64,000 nt of DNA from NCBI GenBank assembly GCA_026182355.1, contig JAPFBL010000003.1:434001-498000 (forward strand), given 5' to 3'. Source of the DNA: Hermatobates lingyangjiaoensis (taxonomy: Eukaryota > Arthropoda > Insecta > Hemiptera > Hermatobatidae). Numbering within the stretch: the stretch's first letter is position 1; each line of letters starts with the position of its first letter. Shown here in pieces: positions 58,027 to 64,000 of the stretch. A program made the position numbers and the translations under genes. Under the pieces are notes generated by a model. It did not search any database and was not told the origin of the DNA. It worked only from the letters and a program-made list of their open reading frames with translations.

Positions 58027-60002
58027 AACCATGAAATAGAAACAAAATTAAAGCTTATCAGGACTCGGACAATTCTTCAGGTTCAAATTAAACTCTCATT
58101 GTTCTCTTCAGGTTCAAATTAAACTTTAATTGCCTTCTTCAGGTTCAAATTAAACTCACATTACCTTCTTCTGGTACAAATTAAACTCTCATTACCTTCT
58201 TCAGGTTCAAATTAAACTCTCATTGTCCTCTTCAGGTTCAAATTAAACTCTCATTACCTTCTTCAGGTTCAAATTAAACTCTAATTTCCTTCTTCAGGTT
58301 CAAATTAAACTCTCATTGTCCTCTTCAGGTTCAAATTAAACTCTCATTACCTTCTTCTGGTACAAATTAAACTCTCATTACCTTCTTCTGGTTCAAATTA
58401 AACTCTCATTACCTTCTTCAGGTTCAAATTAAACTCTAATTTCCTTCTTCAGGTTCAAATTAAACTCTCATTGTCCTCTTCAGGTTCAAATTAAACTCTC
58501 ATTACCTTCTTCAGGTTCAAATTAAACTCTCATTACCTTCTTCAGGTTCAAATTAAACTCTAATTTCCTTCTTCAGGTTCAAATTAAACTCTCATTGTCC
58601 TCTTCAGGTTCAAATTAAACTCTCATTACCTTCTTCAGGTTCAAATTAAACTCTCATTACCTTCTTCTGGTACAAATTAAACTCTAATTTCCTTCTTCAG
58701 GTTCAAATTAAACTCTCATTGTCCTCTTCAGGTTCAAATTAAACTCTCATTACCTTCTTCAGGTTCAAATTAAACTCTCATTACCTTCTTCAGGTTCAAA
58801 TTAAACTCTAATTTCCTTCTTCAGGTTCAAATTAAACTCTAATTTCCTTCTTCAGGTTCAAATTAAACTCTCATTGTCCTCTTCAGGTTCAAATTAAACT
58901 CTCATTACCTTCTTCAGGTTCAAATTAAACTCTAATTTCCTTCTTCAGGTTCAAATTAAACTCTCATTGTCCTCTTCAGGTTCAAATTAAACTCTCATTA
59001 CCTTCTTCTGGTACAAATTAAACTCTCATTACCTTCTTCTGGTTCAAATTAAACTCTCATTACCTTCTTCAGGTTCAAATTAAACTCTAATTTCCTTCTT
59101 CAGGTTCAAATTAAACTCTAATTTCCTTCTTCAGGTTCAAATTAAACTCTCATTGTCCTCTTCAGGTTCAAATCAAACTCTCATTACCTTCTTCAGGTTC
59201 AAATTAAACTCTAATTTCCTTCTTCAGGTTCAAATAAACTCTCATTACCTTCTTCTGGTTCAAATTAAACTCTCATTACCTTCTTCTGGTACAAATTAAA
59301 CTCTCATTACCTTCTTCTGGTTCAAATTAAACTCTCATTACCTTCTTCAGGTTCAAATTAAACTCTAATTTCCTTCTTCAGGTTCAAATTAAACTCTAAT
59401 TGCCTTCTTCAGGTTCAAATTAAACTCTCATTACGTTCTTCTGGTTTAAATTAAACTCTCATTACCTTCTTCAGGTTCAAATTAAACTCTAATTTCCTTC
59501 TTCAGGTTCAAATTAAACTCTCATTGTCCTCTTCAGGTTCAAATTAAACTCTAATTGCCTTCTTCAGGTTCAAATTAAACTCTCATTGTCCTCTTCAGAT
59601 TCAAATTAAACTCTCATTACCTTCTTCAGGTTCAAATTAAACTCTAATTTCCTTCTTCAGGTTCAAATTAAACTCTCATTGTCCTCTTCAGGTTCAAATT
59701 AAACTCTCATTACCTTCTTCAGGTTCAAATTAAACTCTAATTTCCTTCTTCAGGTTCAAATTAAACTCTCATTGTCCTCTTCAGGTTCAAATTAAACTCT
59801 CATTACCTTCTTCAGGTTCAAATTAAACTCTAATTTCCTTCTTCAGGTTCAAATTAAACTCTCATTGTCCTCTTCAGGTTCAAATAAACTCTAATTGCCT
59901 TCTTCAGGTTCAAATTAAACTTTCATTGCCTTGTCTTGCATTGCCATGCATGAGAGTTTAATTTGAACCTGAAGAACTGACCGAGTCCTGATAAACTTTA
60001 AT
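58027..60002. repeat. 31-bp minisatellite inside an inverted pair of its parent repeat
   Basis: The array proper (58075-59932) has roughly 60 units of 31 bp sharing TTCTTCAGGTTCAAATTAAA. Unit types differ in the leading block: CTCATTACC, CTCATTGTCC, CTAATTTCC, CTAATTGCC and a CTGGTACAAA variant. The order GTCC, TACC, TTCC recurs many times, which gives a 93-bp higher-order repeat. The left flank (58027-58100) is the parent repeat in reverse (AGCTTATCAGGACTCGGAC). The right flank (59949-60002) is the same repeat forward (GACCGAGTCCTGATAAAC). A chance frame ending in the array at 58122 is not a gene. Confidence 0.92.
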
Positions 60003-61124
60003 TTTATTATTAATATAGTTAAATTTTCTCCCAAATAACTGAACTGAATGGAATCAGTCTTGATATTTATTTAAACAAACAAAACATTTCTATGATAACC
60101 ATGTAAATCAGGAAGTCCTAAATAAAAACTATTTCTAATTTTCAAATGTGAAAGTTTATCGAAAAAAAAATAGGTTTACAAAAGAAAATGTACCGAAAGT
60201 TCATAACAAAATAAATGGGATAATAACTCTTTTCTAATTTAGAGTAAAAAATACCGAAGTAGTAACAAACAAATATAATTTATAATATTAAGATTGTGAC
60301 AACACTACTGTGTGAAAATCCTGTTTTTTTTTTGAATGGTAAGGTATTCCAACACACTTATCAAAAAGATAAATAAAATTAATATAAAAACTAAAGCATT
60401 CTAGTCGTTAAACTAAGGAAACTCTTTAGACTTCAAACAGTTATTACTGATAAAGAACGAGATGGGAAAAAAAATCCTCTCAATGTGCTATAAAAGAAAA
60501 ATAGAAAACATTTCTATAAATTGTCGAAGTAATTTAGAAAATTTGCAGAATACTTTCCAGATGTTTTGAGTTTTTAAAATGTTTTAAATGGCTTTAGTAA
60601 AATATTTTATAAGTACGGAAATATAACTTTAATTCCTAGAAGTTTTTCGTTATGCTCTCATTATATTATTATTTTATTTAACCTAAAACCATAAAGCAGA
60701 AGTTTCCACCCTGTTTATCTTACCAACCTTTCAACATTATTTATAATTTACTATAGATAAATTTTCTTTAACGAAAATAAGAAACTTTATGTGTTATATG
60801 TAATATATTAAATACTTGACGCTTTGAATGAAAAACAGACGGTGCAAACGGACATATAATTAAAGTTACGAACTAGGAAACAGCAAGAAGAGACTAACAA
60901 TCATGATTCCCGATCATTTTGGCTTTCTTGCGGTCTTCAGGAAAGGAGAAAAAGAAAAAGTGATGATACCTTGTTTATCTTTTTATTTTTGTCTCTCCTT
61001 ACTTAAATTTACTTTACTCTCTTATATTTAATATTTTTCTATATTGAATATTTAGCAGAGATATTACACACAACACATTTGTTTCATAATTCGTACATGT
61101 TTTATTAATTCGTAATTAATATAC
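60003..61124. other. AT-rich spacer between minisatellite and Penelope remnant
   Basis: A decayed CTGAAGA box occurs near 60950 (minus), without GAAA. Nothing else recognised. Confidence 0.4.
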
Positions 61125-61172
61125 GATCAATGATCAAACCACAATAAGAAATGGGAAAACAAGACTAAGATC

Positions 61173-61201
61173 TTTCAACCGTAACAAGCGGTCTTTGTCA
61201 G
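61173..61201 (-). ncRNA. Hammerhead-like core in the left Penelope terminus (mutated)
   Basis: This is the same stem II as at 62008-62036, but the first box is CTGACAA. In hammerheads the corresponding G is catalytic, so this copy is predicted inactive. Confidence 0.4.
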
Positions 61202-61307
61202 AGTCAAAAACCCAACTGAACACTAGATGCTGAAAACATCTGGTGAGGAGTTGAGAAGAGTGGGAGGGAAGAGTGGTATTTTAAAAAGGTGAAAGTGCAG
61301 GAAAGGA

Positions 61308-61922
61308 CTAATGTCCAGAAAGGGATGATTGGGGAAACAAAGGAGTACAGTAAGAAAAAGTAAAAACTATCCGCTGGCTGTCAACCCTCTTTGAAGAGGC
61401 TATTGCCCTCGTGACGAAAGTATCAAGTTTGAAGAGACCGTTACTAATGTTTATAATATTAGATCTAATAAATTTAATTAGAGACGATTCAATAATATTT
61501 CTTAACAACTTTGATTTTTCATAGGTAATAAATTTAGCTCCTGTCCAATCAATATGATGATTTTCATTTTTTATATGCAAGAATAAGGCACTACTTTTTT
61601 CCTGTCTACTTACGTTATATTGGTGTTGTTTTACACGTGTCTTTAATGATTTTCCAGTTTGACCAATATAAATTTTATGGCAATTTTTGCACGGAATTTT
61701 ATAAATACCAGCGGACTCCAATTCGCTTGGAGAGTTTTTTATTAACATATTACCCACGTTATTACGATTAGAAAACACTATATTAAAATAAAGTTGTTTG
61801 GCTAATCTTGGAAGGGGGTCCAATGATTCGTGGTATGGCAAAACTATAGAATTTGATAATAAAAGGGGCTTTGTTTCCCCAAACATCCCTTTCTGGACAT
61901 TAGTCCTTTCCTGTGCTTTCAC
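61308..61922 (-). CDS. Penelope-like element GIY-YIG endonuclease (truncated polyprotein end)
   Basis: The 204-codon frame begins inside the right inverted arm and ends inside the left one, so its first about 20 and last about 10 codons may not be original. Residues 25-70 (VLPYHESLDPLPRLAKQ, NIVFSNRNNVGNML) match the linker between reverse transcriptase and endonuclease in Penelope proteins. The nuclease domain follows: AGIYKIPCKNC (GIY at 72-74, CxxC at 78-81), KIYIGQTGKSL (YIG at 85-87), TRVKQHQ with the expected Arg and His, and IIESSLIKF with the catalytic Glu at about 145. The key residues are intact, but the reverse transcriptase is absent, so the copy cannot move alone. The normal role is cutting the target to prime reverse transcription. 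Confidence 0.85.
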   Translation of the reverse strand: MKAQERTNVQKGMFGETKPLLLSNSIVLPYHESLDPLPRLAKQLYFNIVFSNRNNVGNMLIKNSPSELESAGIYKIPCKNCHKIYIGQTGKSLKTRVKQHQYNVSRQEKSSALFLHIKNENHHIDWTGAKFITYEKSKLLRNIIESSLIKFIRSNIINISNGLFKLDTFVTRAIASSKRVDSQRIVFTFSYCTPLFPQSSLSGH

Positions 61923-62007
61923 CCTTTTAAAATACCACTCTTCCCTCCCACTCTTCTCAACTCCTCACCAGATGTTTTCAGCATCTAGTGTTCAGTTGGG
62001 TTTTTGA

Positions 62008-62036
62008 CTGACGAAGACCGCTTGTTACGGTTGAAA
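62008..62036 (+). ncRNA. Hammerhead-like core in the right Penelope terminus
   Basis: CTGACGA, A, GACCG, CTTGTTA, CGGTT, GAAA: both invariant boxes and a perfect five-pair stem II (one G-U). An extra A follows the first box. GATCTTAGTC follows, which could give a short or dimeric stem III. The left arm copy (61173-61201, minus) has CTGACAA, a change at an invariant G, and should be dead. Confidence 0.45.
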
Positions 62037-62110
62037 GATCTTAGTCTTGCTTTCCCATTTCTTATTGTGATTTGATCATTGATTGTTGTTTCACGTGTTT
62101 ATGTGAAATT

Positions 62111-63615
62111 TTTTTATCCATTAATATACATACAAAAAGTTCATATTAAATTATATTTAGTTCATATATGGTATGTAGAAAATTAATTTGATATTTTCTA
62201 ATAAATAATATTTAATAAAACATTTATCAAGCAAGTCTTTGCTTTGTTTGATTTTCATTAACGAAACTTTATGTTCTTTTTCCACTGAAATTTTCCATAT
62301 TTCATGTTCTTTTGTTTTCCCATGTACGTCATTTCCCATTTGGGAAGTTCACACATAAGAAGTAGAGAAAAGTAATAAGATTGTTAGAGCTTCTTTATTA
62401 TACTATTATTTGAAATTTGTACTAATCTTTTAACTTAAATACTATACTTGACTAGTCAATATTAATGTTTTTAATTTATATCATTTATATTACTTTTCTA
62501 TCATGTAATCCAAAGGGAAGAATTTAGATTAATTATGAAAGGATTATGAATCCAGTCATACCGATTAACACTCAGAGCTGGAAAGACAAATCCATCAGAA
62601 AAAGATTTGTTTTCTTCAAAAGTTTTAAGTATTTCAGTTCATAACTTTAAAATATATTAAAATAAAAGAGCTCCTGGCATTGTGGATACACATCTAAGTT
62701 TCTTTTCTTTATATTTTTGTCTCGTATTCCTATATATGTCAAAGATTTAACTTTCTCAGTCGACAATAAAACATATTCTTGTTTCCCTTCAAGAGTAAGT
62801 TTTGTCGGTTGAAGCAATAAAATAAACCCAGAAGAAACTTTAATTCTAAAAAAGCAAACTTCGACGCCAAATAATCACTGAACTCTTTTTGTTCAGTTGA
62901 AAAATAAACATGTTATTTTTCATATGCGGTTTGCAAAATCGTTGCAAACTTTGGCTTAAGATAGCTACCGTTGTTCTGTGAATACGACAATAATAAATGA
63001 TCTCCTGGCTGCATGGTATTAGCGAAAAAACACTTCTACTAACCAGAGACTGTATTATATACTAACATTGCTATCATTAGCTCATTAAATAAAACATTGT
63101 GTCGTTAAGATTAGTGTCGCTTGAGTTAAATCTAGTGGCCAGCAAGCTGACAGATTACTTTAATGTTATCATTATTCATGGACAGTTTTAGTCTGTGAAT
63201 TGATTTGAAAAATAAATAATAGCGCTCCATCAATCAATTGTTTGTCTGATAAGATTTGAAAGACAACAATCAAATGAGGCATCTGATATAAAATAACTTG
63301 ACTAATCGCAAAAAATTCCATACAATTGACTAGAAAATATCTACGCCTTACAAGTCGTTATCACTTGAGGCGTTGTCACAGCTCTTCTTCAATGCATGAG
63401 AAAGCCACGACTAAATCAATCAATTCTAGATGTACTAAAACATTTGTGGATCATTTGAAATTCAAATTAAATTTTATTTTCTAAACAATTATCTTAAAAT
63501 AGTTCATTAAAAAATACAAAAAGTTAAATTTAAATTGATTTATAATGATCCATAACTCTAATGAGTAATTCTAAGGTAGTGGAATCAGTTATTATGTGGT
63601 AAGAGTATTTACTCA
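62111..63615. other. AT-rich spacer, nothing recognised
   Basis: No exon or repeat family accepted. Confidence 0.4.
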
Positions 63616-63840
63616 CTGTAAGGTAAAAAGCTAACGAAATAGTCTCCACATATAGAAATTTAATCTATATTAAATTGTTGGACAACTGTCCAACCACAAA
63701 CCACACTGACCGCTAGTTGTACCACTAACAACACACTCTTACCTAATGCCTGAAGAAAACACTACGTGTTCGAAACGCGTTGTTTATACGATTAAATTCC
63801 TATACGTAGAGACTATTTCATTATCTTTTTACCTTACAAT
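63616..63840. mobile_element. Inverted-pair cassette with hammerhead-like core
   Basis: TGTAAGGTAAAAAGCTAACG and on to TAGAAATTTAATC (63616-63670) recurs inverted at 63786-63840. On the plus strand at 63750-63775, next to the right arm, the sequence is CTGAAGA, A, AACAC, TAC, GTGTT, C, GAAA, then CGCGTTG. The five-pair stem with a three-base loop between the two boxes is clean. Confidence 0.65.
63750..63775 (+). ncRNA. Hammerhead-like core
   Basis: CTGAAGA and GAAA boxes flank the stem AACAC/GTGTT with loop TAC. GAAACGCG is shared with the cassette at 19189-19413, which suggests one family of ends. Confidence 0.4.
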
Positions 63841-64000
63841 CTAATGAATAAGTTATTTCAATTTATATTATGGGATGCTAAAAGAGGACAACAAAATCCT
63901 TAATATATAAAGCACAAAAATTATTAATATAAATTCTTACAAAGGTCTACCAACGACCAACGAATATATCTACGTCGTAACACTGGCAAAGGTCTAATTA

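Larger units (their letters stand above)
61125..62110 (-). mobile_element. Penelope-like element remnant between 215-bp inverted termini
   Basis: The arms 61125-61342 and 61869-62083 are near-identical inverted copies. Each includes GGAAAGGACTAATGTCC, the CTGACGA-type boxes and GATCTTAGTCTTG. The interior encodes a GIY-YIG endonuclease on the minus strand. The right side ends TTTCACGTGTTTATGTGAAA, a hairpin shared with 24750 and 480. Penelope-like elements carry terminal repeats with hammerhead ribozymes and often insert with inverted or truncated ends (family knowledge), which fits. Confidence 0.8.

Noticed and set aside
57805..58122. 105-codon plus-strand frame
   Set aside because: It begins in a LINE-tail-like region and ends in the 31-bp array; the middle resembles AT-rich noise. 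It is not supported as a gene.

Overview
The window is AT-rich eukaryotic nuclear DNA, almost certainly insect. The evidence is small coding exons separated by kilobase to tens-of-kilobase introns with GT-AG borders, a dense mixed load of transposons (mariner, hAT, Helitron, Penelope-like, several non-LTR elements, tRNA-headed SINEs), many (AT)n and (AAT)n tracts, and SINE tails made of CCTAA repeats. A hemipteran or other non-holometabolous insect is a guess from SINE and LINE style only. Nothing prokaryotic is present: no operons, no rRNA, no CRISPR.

One gene dominates. Six minus-strand exons, at 53547-53652, 22215-22391, 19952-20042, 13326-13471, 11413-11579 and 3624-4273, join with every splice phase matching and give about 445 codons of one reading frame over 50 kb, including a 31-kb intron. 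Both ends are missing from the model. The protein segment is hydrophilic, Ser/Pro/Lys/Glu-rich and looks disordered. It carries ten copies of a short [R/Q/K][P/G]ILK motif, mostly followed by basic, Ser and acidic residues. The segments PITITKEEV and ITFSIAERILSFE resemble the disordered N-terminal half of supervillin, an actin- and myosin-binding membrane-skeleton protein of the villin/gelsolin superfamily. That name is a reasoned guess. A few orphan coding-like pieces remain unplaced: 1632-1736, 3454-3493, 44670-44828, 46519-46770, 52404-52640 and 54663-54848.

The introns are filled with repeats. From left to right: a small hAT-like element with a near-perfect 8-bp target duplication (5158-5668); SINE copies (5780, 15375, 34824, 36155, 50765); two copies of one deletion-derived LINE family with (AAT)n tails (14618, 37612); a 62-bp satellite that decays to one side (20207-21310); a Jockey-type reverse transcriptase relic (26476); a Helitron helicase relic (28813); an internally deleted mariner with perfect 29-bp terminal repeats, nested between about 450-bp inverted arms (30790-31701 inside 29641-32875); a non-LTR fragment nested in a SINE (50963-51485); a 181-bp tandem duplication (56502); a roughly 60-copy 31-bp minisatellite with higher-order structure (58075-59932); and a Penelope-like GIY-YIG endonuclease between 215-bp inverted arms (61125-62083).

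The most unusual theme is a set of short inverted-pair cassettes (near 387, 17273, 19189, 24705, 44101, 61125 and 63616), plus solo copies, most containing a hammerhead-ribozyme-like core (CTGANGA, short hairpin, GAAA). One of them flanks a Penelope-type GIY-YIG gene, so the cassettes are best read as Penelope-like element termini and their non-autonomous derivatives. The 31-bp minisatellite also appears to have grown inside an inverted pair of a related dispersed repeat.
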